64,000 bases of DNA from Aquincola tertiaricarbonis (GTDB lineage: Bacteria > Pseudomonadota > Gammaproteobacteria > Burkholderiales > Burkholderiaceae_C). Each line of letters begins with the position of its first letter. The stretch's first letter is position 1. The translations under genes and the position numbers were made by a program. The stretch lies in the NCBI RefSeq assembly GCF_023573145.1, contig NZ_CP097636.1, positions 3,410,001 through 3,474,000 of the forward strand, read 5' to 3'. Of the stretch, positions 55,690-64,000 are shown one piece after another. Below the pieces are notes generated by a model that was given only the letters and a program-made list of their open reading frames with translations, ran no database searches and was not told the origin of the DNA.

Positions 55690-55908
55690 TTATTTCGCGC
55701 GGAACACAATGCGTGCCCGGCTCAAGTCGTACGGGGTGAGCTCCACGGTGACCTTGTCGCCGGGAAGAATGCGGATGTAATGCATGCGCATCTTTCCGGA
55801 GATATGTCCGAGAACCACGTGGCCGTTCTCGAGCTTCACACGGAAGGTTGCGTTGGGGAGGTTTTCAAGGATCTCCCCCTGCATCTGGATGACATCGTCT
55901 TTTGCCAT
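55690..55908 (-). CDS. infA: translation initiation factor IF-1
   Basis: A 72-residue OB-fold protein that blocks the A site during initiation. It has the full family sequence pattern: [40 protein letters not shown] and [19 protein letters not shown]. Placement after secY and before rpmJ is usual in betaproteobacteria. Confidence 0.97.
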   Translation of the reverse strand: MAKDDVIQMQGEILENLPNATFRVKLENGHVVLGHISGKMRMHYIRILPGDKVTVELTPYDLSRARIVFRAK

Positions 55909-55921
55909 ACGGTCTCGCGCT

Positions 55922-57232
55922 TCAGCTTGCCTTGAAGTTGGCCTTCTTCAGCAACGACTCATACTGCTGACTCATCACATAGCTCTGGACCTGAGCCCAG
56001 AAATCCATGGTCACCACAACGATGATCAGCAACGACGTTCCACCGAAATAGAACGGCACGTTGTACTTCAGCACCAGGAACTCGGGCAGCAGGCAAACCG
56101 CGGTGATGTACACCGCACCGGCCAGTGTCAGGCGCGACAGGATGCGGTCGATGTACTTCGCGGTCTGGTCACCCGGACGAATGCCCGGGATGAAGGCGCC
56201 ACTCTTCTTCAGGTTGTCTGCGGTCTCGCGGCTGTTGAACACCAGGGCTGTGTAGAAGAAGCAGAAGAACACGATCATCGCCGCATACAGCAGCACGTAG
56301 ATCGGCTGCCCCGGCGACAACGCCGACGAGATGTCCTTCAACCACTGCAGCCCGTGCCCGGTCGCGAACCAACCCACCACCGTCGCCGGCAACAGGATGA
56401 TCGACGACGCGAAGATCGGCGGGATCACGCCCGACATGTTCAGCTTCAGCGGCAGGTGCGACGACTGGCCGCCATACACCTTGTTGCCGACCTGGCGCTT
56501 GGCGTAGTTGACCAGTATCTTGCGCTGCCCCCGCTCCACGAACACCACGGCGAAGGTGACCAGCACGATGACCGCGATGATGAACAGCGAGGCGATGATG
56601 CTCATCGCACCGGTGCGCACCAGCTCGAACAGACCGCCCACCGCACTCGGCAGACCCGCGGCGATGCCAGCGAAGATCAGGATCGAGATGCCGTTGCCCA
56701 GACCGCGCTCGGTGATCTGCTCACCCAGCCACATCAGGAACATCGTGCCTGCCACCAGGCTTACCACCGTCGTCAGCCGGAAGCCGAAGCCGGGTGCGAG
56801 CACCAGCCCGGGCGAGCCTTCCAACGCCAGCGCAATGCCGAGCGACTGGAAGATCGCCAGGCCCAGCGTGCCGTAGCGCGTGTACTGGGTGATCTTCCGA
56901 CGGCCGGCTTCGCCTTCCTTCTTCAGCGCTTCGAGCGAGGGCACGACGTAGGTCATCAACTGCATGATGATCGACGCCGAGATGTACGGCATGATGCCCA
57001 ACGCGAACACGGTGAAGCGCGACAGCGCCCCGCCCGAGAACATGTTGAACAGGTTCAGGATGCCGCCGCTCTGGCTCTTGAACAGCTGCTGCAGTTGCAC
57101 CGGGTCGATGCCCGGCACCGGCACGTGAGCGCCGATGCGGTAGACGACCAGGGCCAGAAGCAGGAACACCAGCCGGCGACGCAGGTCACCGAACTTGCCG
57201 CTCTTGGCCAGCTGATTGGCGTTGGTTGCCAC
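55922..57232 (-). CDS. secY: preprotein translocase subunit SecY
   Basis: A 436-residue channel protein with ten transmembrane helices. [20 protein letters not shown] opens the protein; further blocks are [40 protein letters not shown] (near the sixth and seventh helices) and [20 protein letters not shown]. The C-terminus KANFKAS is typical. It ends the spc operon proper and is followed by infA after 13 bases. Confidence 0.98.
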   Translation of the reverse strand: MATNANQLAKSGKFGDLRRRLVFLLLALVVYRIGAHVPVPGIDPVQLQQLFKSQSGGILNLFNMFSGGALSRFTVFALGIMPYISASIIMQLMTYVVPSLEALKKEGEAGRRKITQYTRYGTLGLAIFQSLGIALALEGSPGLVLAPGFGFRLTTVVSLVAGTMFLMWLGEQITERGLGNGISILIFAGIAAGLPSAVGGLFELVRTGAMSIIASLFIIAVIVLVTFAVVFVERGQRKILVNYAKRQVGNKVYGGQSSHLPLKLNMSGVIPPIFASSIILLPATVVGWFATGHGLQWLKDISSALSPGQPIYVLLYAAMIVFFCFFYTALVFNSRETADNLKKSGAFIPGIRPGDQTAKYIDRILSRLTLAGAVYITAVCLLPEFLVLKYNVPFYFGGTSLLIIVVVTMDFWAQVQSYVMSQQYESLLKKANFKAS

Positions 57233-57259
57233 TCGAACTTGTCCTTGATGCGCGGCCTA

Positions 57260-57691
57260 TCAGGCCAGCGAACCGCCTGCGGCTTCGATCGCAGCCTTGG
57301 CGCCAGCGGTGGCGCCAATGCCGTGCAGCGAAACCTTCTTGGTCAGCTCACCCGACTTGATCACCTTGACGACCTTGGCCAGCTCGCCCACCAGGCCAGC
57401 TTGCTTCAGACCCACCAGCGTGACCTCGTCGGCGCCCAGCGCTTCCAGGTCGCCCAGCGTGATCTCGGCGTTGTACTTCAGCGAGTGCGACTTGAAGCCG
57501 CGCTTCGGCAGACGACGCTGCAGCGGCATCTGGCCGCCTTCGAAACCGACCTTGTGATAGCCGCCCGCGCGGGACTTCTGGCCCTTGTGGCCGCGGCCGG
57601 CAGTCTTGCCCAGGCCCGAGCCGATGCCACGGCCGACACGGCGCTTGGCATGCTTGGAGCCGGAACCCGGCTTGATCGTGTTGAGTTGCAT
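57260..57691 (-). CDS. rplO: 50S ribosomal protein L15
   Basis: A 143-residue assembly protein of the 50S subunit: [20 protein letters not shown], then the Gly/Arg/Lys-rich segment [20 protein letters not shown]. The ATG at 57691 shares its A with the rpmD stop (TGATG); an in-frame GTG one codon earlier is less likely. Confidence 0.97.
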   Translation of the reverse strand: MQLNTIKPGSGSKHAKRRVGRGIGSGLGKTAGRGHKGQKSRAGGYHKVGFEGGQMPLQRRLPKRGFKSHSLKYNAEITLGDLEALGADEVTLVGLKQAGLVGELAKVVKVIKSGELTKKVSLHGIGATAGAKAAIEAAGGSLA

Positions 57692-57873
57692 CACAGCACC
57701 TTCACGAGGTAGGAGACCTTGTTGATCATGCCGCGCACTGCAGGCGTGTCTTCCAGCTGGCGCTCACTGTTGAGCTTGCGCAGACCCAGGCCGCGCACCG
57801 TGTCACGGTGCGACTGGCGGGTACCCGCGATGCTCTTGACCAACTTGACGGTCAGGGTTTTCTTGTCGGACAT
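57691..57873 (-). CDS. rpmD: 50S ribosomal protein L30
   Basis: A 60-residue protein with [40 protein letters not shown] and a C-terminal VSYLVKVL. It overlaps rplO by one base and follows rpsE by 22. Confidence 0.97.
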   Translation of the reverse strand: MSDKKTLTVKLVKSIAGTRQSHRDTVRGLGLRKLNSERQLEDTPAVRGMINKVSYLVKVL

Positions 57874-57895
57874 GAAAGTTCTCCGGTCCGCTGGC

Positions 57896-58414
57896 TCAGT
57901 TGAAGATTTCTTCGACCGTCTTGCCGCGCTTCGCAGCGACCGAGGCAGGCGTGGTCGAGTTCTTCAGCGCGTCGAGCGTTGCACGAACCATGTTGTAGGG
58001 GTTGGTCGAACCGAAGCTCTTGGCCACGATGTCGGTCACACCCATCACTTCGAACACGGCACGCATCGGGCCGCCGGCGATGATGCCGTCACCGGGCTTG
58101 GCCGGGCCCATCATGACCTTGGCAGCGCCGTGAACGCCACGCACCGTGTGGTGGATGGTGCCGTTCTTCAGCGAGACCTTGACCATGTTGCGGCGGGCCG
58201 AGTCCATGGCCTTCTGCACCGCGACCGGCACTTCCTTGGCCTTGCCCTTGCCCATGCCGATGCGGCCATCGCCGTCACCCACGACGGTCAGGGCCGCGAA
58301 ACTCAGCGTGCGGCCGCCCTTGACCACCTTGGTGACGCGGTTCACCGCGATCATCTTTTCCTTCAGACCGTCGTCATTGCCTTCGGTCTGGGCGCGAGGT
58401 TGAAACTTCGCCAT
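57896..58414 (-). CDS. rpsE: 30S ribosomal protein S5
   Basis: A 172-residue protein needed for decoding fidelity and helicase-like mRNA entry. The N-terminal [20 protein letters not shown] and [20 protein letters not shown] are typical, as is [20 protein letters not shown]. Confidence 0.98.
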   Translation of the reverse strand: MAKFQPRAQTEGNDDGLKEKMIAVNRVTKVVKGGRTLSFAALTVVGDGDGRIGMGKGKAKEVPVAVQKAMDSARRNMVKVSLKNGTIHHTVRGVHGAAKVMMGPAKPGDGIIAGGPMRAVFEVMGVTDIVAKSFGSTNPYNMVRATLDALKNSTTPASVAAKRGKTVEEIFN

Positions 58415-58433
58415 GTTTAGTTCCTCAATCCAA

Positions 58434-58805
58434 TCAGAACTGCAGGCCGGCTTCGCGCGCCGCGTCTGCCAGAGCCTTCACCCGGCCGTGGTACGCAAAA
58501 CCAGCGCGGTCGAAAGCCACCTTCTCGATGCCGGCGGCCTTCGCCTTCTCGGCGATGCGCTTGCCCACGATGGTGGCGGCTGCAGCGTTGCCACCCTTGC
58601 CAGCGCCACCCAGCTGCTCGCGGACTTCCTTCTCGGCAGTCGAAGCGCTGGCCAGCACCTTGGTGCCGTCGTCGGACAGCACGTTGGCGTAGATGTGCAG
58701 GTTGGAGCGGAACACCGTCAGGCGTGCAACGCGTTGAATCGCGATGCGCACACGCGTCTGGCGCGAGCGGCGCAGGCGTTGTTCCTTCTTGGTCGTCGTC
58801 GTCAT
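58434..58805 (-). CDS. rplR: 50S ribosomal protein L18
   Basis: A 123-residue 5S rRNA-binding protein: basic N-terminus [20 protein letters not shown], then [20 protein letters not shown] and the terminal [20 protein letters not shown]. Confidence 0.97.
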   Translation of the reverse strand: MTTTTKKEQRLRRSRQTRVRIAIQRVARLTVFRSNLHIYANVLSDDGTKVLASASTAEKEVREQLGGAGKGGNAAAATIVGKRIAEKAKAAGIEKVAFDRAGFAYHGRVKALADAAREAGLQF

Positions 58806-58819
58806 GATCTGGCCGCTCC

Positions 58820-59353
58820 TTACTTCTTCTTGGTCTCTTTGAGGACCACGCGCTCATCGGCGTAGCGAATCCCCTTGCCCTTGTAAGGCTCGGGCGGACG
58901 GAAGGCGCGCACTTCGGCGGCGACCTGGCCGACCACCTGGCGGTCTGCACCCTTGATCAGGATTTCGGTCTGCGTCGGGGTGGTCACGGTGATGCCGGCG
59001 GGCATGTCCTTGACCACGGGATGCGAGAAACCGATCTGCAGGTTCAGCTTCTGACCGGCGGCCTGGGCACGGAAGCCCACGCCCACCAGGGTCAGCTTGC
59101 GCTCGAAGCCCTTGCTCACGCCGTTGACCATGTTGGCCAGCAGCGCGCGCACGGTGCCGCTCATCGCATTGGCAGCCGCCGAATCATCGGCCGGCGCAAC
59201 CAGCAGCGAACCGCCTTCGCTCTTGACCTTGACCAGGTTGTGCACCGGGCGGCTCAGCGAACCCAGCGCGCCCTTCACGACGATCTGATCGTCCTTGATG
59301 GCCACGTCCACGCCTTGCGGGACGACGACCGGCATTTTTCCTACGCGGGACAT
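58820..59353 (-). CDS. rplF: 50S ribosomal protein L6
   Basis: A 177-residue protein near the factor-binding site. It opens [20 protein letters not shown]; the two L6 repeats are visible and the C-terminus has [20 protein letters not shown], then a Lys-rich tail. Confidence 0.98.
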   Translation of the reverse strand: MSRVGKMPVVVPQGVDVAIKDDQIVVKGALGSLSRPVHNLVKVKSEGGSLLVAPADDSAAANAMSGTVRALLANMVNGVSKGFERKLTLVGVGFRAQAAGQKLNLQIGFSHPVVKDMPAGITVTTPTQTEILIKGADRQVVGQVAAEVRAFRPPEPYKGKGIRYADERVVLKETKKK

Positions 59354-59365
59354 TTCAGACTCCCC

Positions 59366-59758
59366 TTACGCGACGTAGCAGAGCACTTCGCCGCCGATAC
59401 CGGCTTGACGTGCCTTGCGGTCGGTCATCACGCCACGCGGCGTGGTCACGATGGCGACACCCAGGCCGTTCATCACCTGGGGGATGTCGTGGCGGCCGCG
59501 GTACACCCGCAGGCCAGGACGGCTGACACGCTCGATGCGCTCGATCACCGGACGGCCGGCGTAGTACTTCAGCGCAACTTCGAGTTCGGCCTTGCCGTCG
59601 CCCTTGACAGCGAAATTCTCGATGTAGCCCTCGTCCTTCAGGACCTGGGCAATGGCCACCTTCAGCTTCGAAGAAGGCATCGTCACCGTGGCTTTCTCGA
59701 CCATCTGCGCGTTGCGGATGCGAGTCAGCATGTCGGCGATCGGATCACTCATGCTCAT
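59366..59758 (-). CDS. rpsH: 30S ribosomal protein S8
   Basis: A 130-residue primary 16S rRNA-binding protein and, in E. coli, the spc operon repressor. [20 protein letters not shown] is typical; [20 protein letters not shown] and [20 protein letters not shown] follow. GGAG eight bases upstream supports the first of two close ATGs. Confidence 0.98.
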   Translation of the reverse strand: MSMSDPIADMLTRIRNAQMVEKATVTMPSSKLKVAIAQVLKDEGYIENFAVKGDGKAELEVALKYYAGRPVIERIERVSRPGLRVYRGRHDIPQVMNGLGVAIVTTPRGVMTDRKARQAGIGGEVLCYVA

Positions 59759-59782
59759 TTCTGGATCTCCTTCGAGTGCCGA

Positions 59783-60088
59783 TTACCAGCTGGCCTTGAT
59801 GACGCCAGGGATGTCGCCCTTGAACGCCAGGTCACGGATCTTGGAACGGGCCAGGCCGAACTTGCGGAACGTGCCGCGGGGGCGGCCGGTCAGCTCGCAA
59901 CGGTTGCGCTGGCGGGTCGGGTAGGCGTTACGCGGCAGCTGTTGCAGTTGGAGGCGAGCGGCATAACGCTCTTCTTCCGAACGCTTGGCGTCGTTGATGA
60001 TCGCCTTCAGCTCGTTGTACTTCTTGGAATACTTGGCGGCGAGTTGCTCGCGCTTCAGTTCACGTTGGATCAGGGAAACTTTAGCCAC
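59783..60088 (-). CDS. rpsN: 30S ribosomal protein S14
   Basis: A 101-residue long-form S14 without the zinc CxxC motifs: [20 protein letters not shown], then [20 protein letters not shown] and the terminal [11 protein letters not shown]. Confidence 0.98.
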   Translation of the reverse strand: MAKVSLIQRELKREQLAAKYSKKYNELKAIINDAKRSEEERYAARLQLQQLPRNAYPTRQRNRCELTGRPRGTFRKFGLARSKIRDLAFKGDIPGVIKASW

Positions 60089-60096
60089 GGGGCACC

Positions 60097-60729
60097 TCAG
60101 TTCTTGAACGGGAAGCGGAAGGCGGTCAACAGTGCCTTGGCTTCGTCGTCGGTCTTGGCGGTGGTCGTGATGCTGATATTCAGACCGCGCAGCGCATCCA
60201 CCTTGTCGTAGTCGACTTCCGGGAAGATGATCTGTTCTTTGACGCCGATGTTGTAGTTGCCCCGGCCGTCGAACGCACGACCCGAGATGCCGCGGAAGTC
60301 GCGCACGCGGGGCAGAGCCACGGTGACGAAGCGGTCCAGGAATTCGTACATGCGCACGCCGCGCAGAGTGACCATGCAGCCGATGGGCACGCCGTCACGG
60401 ATCTTGAAGCCGGCGATGGCCTTCTTCGACTTGGTGACCACGGGCTTCTGGCCGGCGATCTTGGTCAGGTCGGCGACCGCGTGGTCCATGACCTTCTTGT
60501 CCGACACGGCCTCGCTCACGCCCATGTTCAGCGTGATCTTGGTGATGCGCGGCACTTGCATCGGCGACTTGTAGCCGAACTTCTCGATCAGGCTCGGCGC
60601 GATGGTGTCGCGGTAGATCGCCTGCAGGCGGGCATTGCTCACCTTCGACGACTCACCCGCGGGCACTGCCACGGACTTCTCGGCCTTGGGGGCCTTGCTC
60701 GCCTTTTGGGCTGCTTTATCTTGAGCCAT
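60097..60729 (-). CDS. rplE: 50S ribosomal protein L5 with N-terminal extension
   Basis: A 210-residue 5S rRNA-binding protein. The core begins [20 protein letters not shown] near residue 34 and includes [17 protein letters not shown] and [20 protein letters not shown]. About 30 residues rich in Lys and Ala ([20 protein letters not shown]) precede the usual start. The ATG at 60729 lies five bases after rplX and has AAGG upstream, so the extension looks real; a GTG at 60642 would give a normal-length protein but has no good spacing. Confidence 0.95.
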   Translation of the reverse strand: MAQDKAAQKASKAPKAEKSVAVPAGESSKVSNARLQAIYRDTIAPSLIEKFGYKSPMQVPRITKITLNMGVSEAVSDKKVMDHAVADLTKIAGQKPVVTKSKKAIAGFKIRDGVPIGCMVTLRGVRMYEFLDRFVTVALPRVRDFRGISGRAFDGRGNYNIGVKEQIIFPEVDYDKVDALRGLNISITTTAKTDDEAKALLTAFRFPFKN

Positions 60730-60734
60730 GATGT

Positions 60735-61052
60735 TTAAGCCTTGATCTCTTCGCCGCTGGACTTGAAGACGCGGACCTTCTTGCCGTCATCCTGCAGCTT
60801 GATGCCCACGCGATCCGCCTTGCCCGTGGCCGCGTTGTAGATCGCGACGTTGGACTGGTGGATCGGCATCGTCTTGTCGACCACACCGCCGGTCGTGCCC
60901 TTCATCGGGTTCGGCTTGACGTGCTTCTTCACGACGTTCACGCCTTCGACCACGATGTGGTCGGCGTCGACGCGCTGAGCGACGACGCCCCGCTTGCCCT
61001 TGTCGCGACCGGTCAGAACGACGACCTGGTCACCTTTGCGAATCTTGTTCAT
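60735..61052 (-). CDS. rplX: 50S ribosomal protein L24
   Basis: A 105-residue assembly initiator of the 50S subunit with a KOW motif: [20 protein letters not shown], then [20 protein letters not shown]. Confidence 0.97.
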   Translation of the reverse strand: MNKIRKGDQVVVLTGRDKGKRGVVAQRVDADHIVVEGVNVVKKHVKPNPMKGTTGGVVDKTMPIHQSNVAIYNAATGKADRVGIKLQDDGKKVRVFKSSGEEIKA

Positions 61053-61078
61053 GGCTTGCTTGTCCTTGCTTGCAGGCG

Positions 61079-61447
61079 TCAGAGCACTTCCGGCGCCAGC
61101 GAGACGATCTTCATGAAGCGCTCGGTACGCAGTTCACGCGTCACGGGGCCGAAGATGCGGGTGCCGATGGGCTCCAGCTTGGCGTTCAGCAGCACGGCAG
61201 CGTTGCCGTCGAACTTGACCAGCGAGCCGTCCTGGCGGCGAACGCCCTTGGCCGTACGCACGACCACAGCGCTGTAGACCTCGCCCTTCTTGACGCGACC
61301 ACGCGGTGCAGCTTCCTTGATGCTGACCTTGATCACATCGCCGATGCCGGCGTAGCGACGCTTGGAGCCACCAAGCACCTTGATGCACATGACGGACTTC
61401 GCGCCAGTGTTGTCCGCGACGTCAAGCCGCGATTGCATTTGGATCAT
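61079..61447 (-). CDS. rplN: 50S ribosomal protein L14
   Basis: A 122-residue protein at the subunit interface: [20 protein letters not shown] and [23 protein letters not shown] block, ending [11 protein letters not shown]. First gene of the spc operon, with a leader of about 160 bases from the promoter at 61617-61646. Confidence 0.98.
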   Translation of the reverse strand: MIQMQSRLDVADNTGAKSVMCIKVLGGSKRRYAGIGDVIKVSIKEAAPRGRVKKGEVYSAVVVRTAKGVRRQDGSLVKFDGNAAVLLNAKLEPIGTRIFGPVTRELRTERFMKIVSLAPEVL

Positions 61448-61616
61448 GTTGTCATCCCAACTTGTCGGGCAGTAGGCACGCCGAGAACTTCAGCGCTACC
61501 CGCCAGGCAGTCTTGGGCCCGTGGTGTGGGCGGATCCGCTCATCAGCCTGCTCGCTCGACCTGCAGCGCTGAGGGCTGTAGGCTCGAAAACAAACCAGAT
61601 TTGCGGCGAAGGCGCG

Positions 61617-61646
61617 ATTATCGCGTGAGAAAACGGAGCCTGTCAA
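61617..61646 (-). promoter_or_regulatory. spc operon promoter
   Basis: Minus strand TTGACA (61646-61641, perfect -35), 18 bases, GATAAT (61622-61617, five of six matches). Predicted start near 61610. The -35 box lies in the loop and 3' arm of the peroxiredoxin terminator. The leader to rplN contains palindromes CAGCGCTG and GCGGATCCGC but no element I can name. Confidence 0.75.
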
Positions 61647-61656
61647 CAGGCCCCGT
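61629..61656 (-). terminator. intrinsic terminator after the peroxiredoxin gene
   Basis: Minus strand ACGGGGCCTG-TTGA-CAGGCTCCGT (61656-61633), ten pairs with one G-U, followed by TTTCT. It lies 10 bases after the peroxiredoxin stop. Confidence 0.8.
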
Positions 61657-61666
61657 GCTAAAACTT

Positions 61667-62188
61667 TCAGCGGCCGGTCAACAGGTCGTTGGCGCGCTTG
61701 AGCATGGTACCGGCGTCGCTCACCTCGAACTGGCCGGGGGCCTCGATGTCCAGCGACTTGACGACACCATCGACCACCAGCATGGCGTAGCGCTGCGAGC
61801 GCACGCCCATGCCGCGGGCGGTCAGGTCCAGCGTCAGGCCCACCGCCTTGGTGAACTCGGCGCTGCCGTCACCCAGCATGCGCACCTTGCCGGCGGTGCC
61901 CTGCTCGCGGCCCCAGGCGCCCATCACGAAGGCGTCGTTGACGGAGATGCACCAGATTTCATCGACGCCAGCGGCGCGCAGCGCATCGGCCTGGGCGATG
62001 TAGCCCGGCACATGCTTGGCGGAGCAGGTCGGCGTGTAGGCGCCAGGCAGCGCGAAGATGGCCACGGCCTTGCCGGCCAGCGCCTTGTCCAGCACCACCG
62101 GGTTCGGGCCCAGGGTGCAGCCCTCGGTCTCGACGTCGATGAACTCTTGCAGCGTGACCGACGGCAGACGGTCTCCGATCTTCAGCAT
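61667..62188 (-). CDS. thioredoxin-dependent peroxiredoxin (Prx5 type)
   Basis: A 173-residue peroxidase reducing H2O2, organic peroxides or peroxynitrite. The peroxidatic Cys55 sits in FALPGAYTPTCSAKHVPGY with Thr52 in the TxxC motif; the Arg of the active site is in GVRSQRYAMLV. The sequence follows the Prx5/redoxin subgroup (human PRDX5, plant type II). Cys24 and Cys79 are possible resolving residues. It lies between rpsQ and rplN, where the S10 and spc operons normally meet directly, and is transcribed with them. Confidence 0.92.
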   Translation of the reverse strand: MLKIGDRLPSVTLQEFIDVETEGCTLGPNPVVLDKALAGKAVAIFALPGAYTPTCSAKHVPGYIAQADALRAAGVDEIWCISVNDAFVMGAWGREQGTAGKVRMLGDGSAEFTKAVGLTLDLTARGMGVRSQRYAMLVVDGVVKSLDIEAPGQFEVSDAGTMLKRANDLLTGR

Positions 62189-62280
62189 GGCAATGCTCCG
62201 CTCAGGTTATTAAGGGGCTGGATGGCAAACGGCCGGTCGCCATCGAGATAGCGGACCGGCCGTCTTGGAGGCAACAGCGA

Positions 62281-62568
62281 TTAGACCGCTTCAGCCTTCT
62301 TCACCAGGCGCGTGACGCGCCAGGACTTGGTCTTCGAGATCGGACGACCTTCGGTGATCTCGACCACGTCACCCATCTTGTACTCGCCCGCTTCGTCGTG
62401 GGCGTGGTACTTGTTGGAACGGGCGACGATCTTGCCGTACAGCTCGTGCATGTGACGACGCTCGACCAGCACGGTCACGGTCTTCGCACGCTTGTCGCTG
62501 ACGACGGTGCCGACGAAGGAACGGGGCACGCGGTTCGGCGTGACCTTCTCTTGGGCTTGCTCGCTCAT
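62281..62568 (-). CDS. rpsQ: 30S ribosomal protein S17
   Basis: A 95-residue primary rRNA-binding protein: [20 protein letters not shown], then [20 protein letters not shown] and [15 protein letters not shown]. It overlaps rpmC by four bases. The 92 bases between its stop and the peroxiredoxin start show no terminator, so the two are probably on one transcript. Confidence 0.98.
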   Translation of the reverse strand: MSEQAQEKVTPNRVPRSFVGTVVSDKRAKTVTVLVERRHMHELYGKIVARSNKYHAHDEAGEYKMGDVVEITEGRPISKTKSWRVTRLVKKAEAV

Positions 62569-62765
62569 TTCGCGGCCTCCTTCTTCTTCTCGTTCAGCAC
62601 CGTCTTGGCACGCGCGATGTCACGACGGGTCTTGCGGAGAACGGTGTGGTTGCTGAGCTGCTGGGTCGCCTTCTGCATGCGCAGGCCGAAGTGGGCCTTC
62701 AGCAGGTCGGAGACTTCCTTCTCGAGCGCCGCCACGTCCTTGGTACGCAGTTCGGATGCTTTCAT
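62565..62765 (-). CDS. rpmC: 50S ribosomal protein L29
   Basis: A 66-residue protein at the exit tunnel rim: [40 protein letters not shown], then [20 protein letters not shown]. Confidence 0.97.
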   Translation of the reverse strand: MKASELRTKDVAALEKEVSDLLKAHFGLRMQKATQQLSNHTVLRKTRRDIARAKTVLNEKKKEAAK

Positions 62766-62779
62766 GGTGGTTCCTTCGA

Positions 62780-63196
62780 TCAGGTGCCGACCTGGCGCGC
62801 CACGAAGGTGCAGCTCAGGGGCAGCTTGGCCGCGGCAAGCGTGAACGCTTCGCGGGCCAGGGCTTCGGGCACACCATTGATCTCGTACAGCACCTTGCCC
62901 GGCTGGATCTCGGCGACGTAGTACTCAGGGTTGCCCTTGCCGTTACCCATACGGACTTCGGCAGGCTTTTGCGAGATCGGCTTGTCCGGGAAGATCCGGA
63001 TGAAGATCCGACCGCCGCGCTTGATGTGACGCGAGATCGCGCGGCGGGCCGCTTCGATCTGGCGCGCCGTCAGGCGGCCGCGTTCGGTGGCCTTCAGGCC
63101 GAACTCGCCGAACGACACGGCCGCGCCGCGCGTGGCCACGCCGGTGTTGCGGCCCTTCTGTTCCTTGCGGAACTTACGACGGGAAGGTTGCAGCAT
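62780..63196 (-). CDS. rplP: 50S ribosomal protein L16
   Basis: A 138-residue protein contacting the A-site t[23 protein letters not shown], then [20 protein letters not shown] and [20 protein letters not shown]. Confidence 0.98.
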   Translation of the reverse strand: MLQPSRRKFRKEQKGRNTGVATRGAAVSFGEFGLKATERGRLTARQIEAARRAISRHIKRGGRIFIRIFPDKPISQKPAEVRMGNGKGNPEYYVAEIQPGKVLYEINGVPEALAREAFTLAAAKLPLSCTFVARQVGT

Positions 63197-63198
63197 CT

Positions 63199-64000
63199 TT
63201 ATTCTCCTTTGGCACCGGGCGCGGCAGCAGCCGCGCGCGGCACGCGCTTGGCGCCGACCGGGCCGCGGGCATCACCCGACGGAGCGGCACCGTCACGGCG
63301 TTCGCCGGGGCGGCCACGGCCACCCGGGGCGCCACCAGGACGGGGACCGCGACGGGGGCGGCGATCGTCTTCGGGCACGTCCGACTTCAGGGCCGGCACT
63401 TCGCCGTTGGCCAGGCGGTCACCGCGGTACACCCACACCTTCACGCCGATGACGCCGTAGGTCGTCTTGGCTTCGGAGAAGCCATAGTCGATGTCGGCCT
63501 TCAGGGTGTGGAGGGGCACGCGACCTTCGCGGTACCACTCGCAGCGGGCGATTTCGATGCCGTTCAGGCGACCCGACGACATGATCTTGATGCCCTGGGC
63601 GCCCAGGCGCATCGCGTTCTGCATCGCGCGCTTCATGGCGCGGCGGAACATGATGCGCTTTTCGAGCTGCTGGGTGATCGAGTCGGCGATCAGCTGGGCA
63701 TCGACTTCGGGCTTGCGCACTTCCTCGATGTTCACAGCCACCGGCACGCCCAGGCGGCGCGTCAGTTCAGCCTTCAGGTTCTCGATGTCCTCGCCCTTCT
63801 TGCCGATCACCACGCCCGGACGTGCCGAGAAGATGGTGATGCGTGCGTTCTTGGCGGGGCGCTCGATCAGAACGCGCGACACCGCGGCGTTCTTCAGCTT
63901 GGCCTTCAGGTACTCGCGAACGTCCAGGTCTTCAGCCAGCATGGTGCTGAAGTTCTTGTTGTTCGCAAACCAGCGCGAAGCCCAGGCACGGGTGACAGGC
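63199..64000 (-). CDS. rpsC: 30S ribosomal protein S3 (5' end beyond the window)
   Basis: S3 lies at the mRNA entry site. The frame is open to the window edge: ATG 63942 is internal, as the family sequence [20 protein letters not shown] continues past it. The KH domain ([20 protein letters not shown]) and [20 protein letters not shown] are intact. After [14 protein letters not shown] the C-terminus is a long low-complexity tail rich in Arg, Gly, Pro and Ala, longer than in E. coli. Confidence 0.97.
   Translation of the reverse strand, partial: PVTRAWASRWFANNKNFSTMLAEDLDVREYLKAKLKNAAVSRVLIERPAKNARITIFSARPGVVIGKKGEDIENLKAELTRRLGVPVAVNIEEVRKPEVDAQLIADSITQQLEKRIMFRRAMKRAMQNAMRLGAQGIKIMSSGRLNGIEIARCEWYREGRVPLHTLKADIDYGFSEAKTTYGVIGVKVWVYRGDRLANGEVPALKSDVPEDDRRPRRGPRPGGAPGGRGRPGERRDGAAPSGDARGPVGAKRVPRAAAAAPGAKGE

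Noticed and set aside
61448..61610. Riboswitch or r-protein binding site in the rplN leader
   Set aside because: About 160 bases with short palindromes, but nothing matches a class I can name, so it was left as leader sequence only.

Overview
The window reads as about 64 kb of chromosome from a very GC-rich betaproteobacterium of the order Burkholderiales, probably the Rubrivivax/Leptothrix/Aquincola side (family placement is inference). Supporting signs are the G/C-ending codon use, the pyk-maeB-pgk and purC/purE/purK-Sua5 neighbourhoods, the spc and alpha ribosomal operons with infA and rpmJ after secY, an SAH riboswitch on ahcY, a PEP-CTERM protein, and many family matches typical of that order. 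I see no prophage, insertion sequence, CRISPR array or plasmid function. Nearly every base is assigned; the only gene-free stretch over 300 bases (10465-10788) is mostly a tandem repeat.

Layout. 1-3.0 kb: transglutaminase-like protein, then an MFS transporter and a HAD phosphatase on the minus strand. 3.0-7.1 kb: one-carbon block of SAH riboswitch, ahcY, a FitAB/VapBC-type toxin-antitoxin pair, tlyA and metF. 7.1-10.5 kb: PEP-CTERM protein, 5-formyl-THF cyclo-ligase, TfoX-like protein, and a DUF2917/LysR divergent pair. 10.5-15.2 kb: repeat array, lytic transglycosylase, NDUFA9-like protein, cca, DUF2905. 15.2-21.4 kb: MidA-like methyltransferase, pteridine-reductase-like SDR, folB, ttcA, two lipoproteins, glmU. 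21.4-25 kb: udg-rimI-tsaB facing dacB. 25-38 kb: a lipoprotein resembling a dead SGNH esterase, Sua5, purK, purE, a CnoX/YbbN-like thioredoxin, an unknown helical-repeat protein, purC, fba, a DUF481 protein, pyk and maeB. 38-48.7 kb: pgk, azlCD, a lipoprotein, htpX, fmt-def facing a LysM protein-dprA-smg run, and a DUF1631 protein. 48.7-52.2 kb: secF-secD-yajC and an initiator tRNA. 52.3-64 kb: alpha and spc ribosomal operons and the end of the S10 operon, all on the minus strand, entered from the far end through a truncated rpsC.

How the genes work together. AhcY removes S-adenosylhomocysteine, MetF supplies methyl-THF and the cyclo-ligase returns 5-formyl-THF to the pool; the riboswitch lets SAH induce ahcY. 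TsaB and Sua5 (t6A), TtcA (s2C32) and Cca act on tRNA, while Fmt, Def, IF-1 and initiator tRNA-fMet support translation initiation next to the ribosomal operons. Fba, Pgk, Pyk and MaeB form a central-carbon cluster; PurE, PurK and PurC cover three purine steps. GlmU, DacB, the lytic transglycosylase and the LysM protein act on the cell wall; SecY, SecD, SecF and YajC form the export machinery.

Items most worth a second look: (1) a dispersed two-hairpin repeat whose stems differ between copies by compensating base changes and which supplies the stop codon or C-terminus of neighbouring genes; (2) an in-frame TAA that cuts a coding-like 26-codon tail off the CnoX/YbbN homologue; (3) a consensus-like spc promoter whose -35 box lies inside the intrinsic terminator of a peroxiredoxin gene placed between the S10 and spc operons; (4) a strong terminator-like hairpin between rpsD and rpoA; (5) a lipoprotein resembling an SGNH hydrolase with its Ser and His replaced; (6) a toxin-antitoxin pair between ahcY and tlyA with an operator-like triple half-site.
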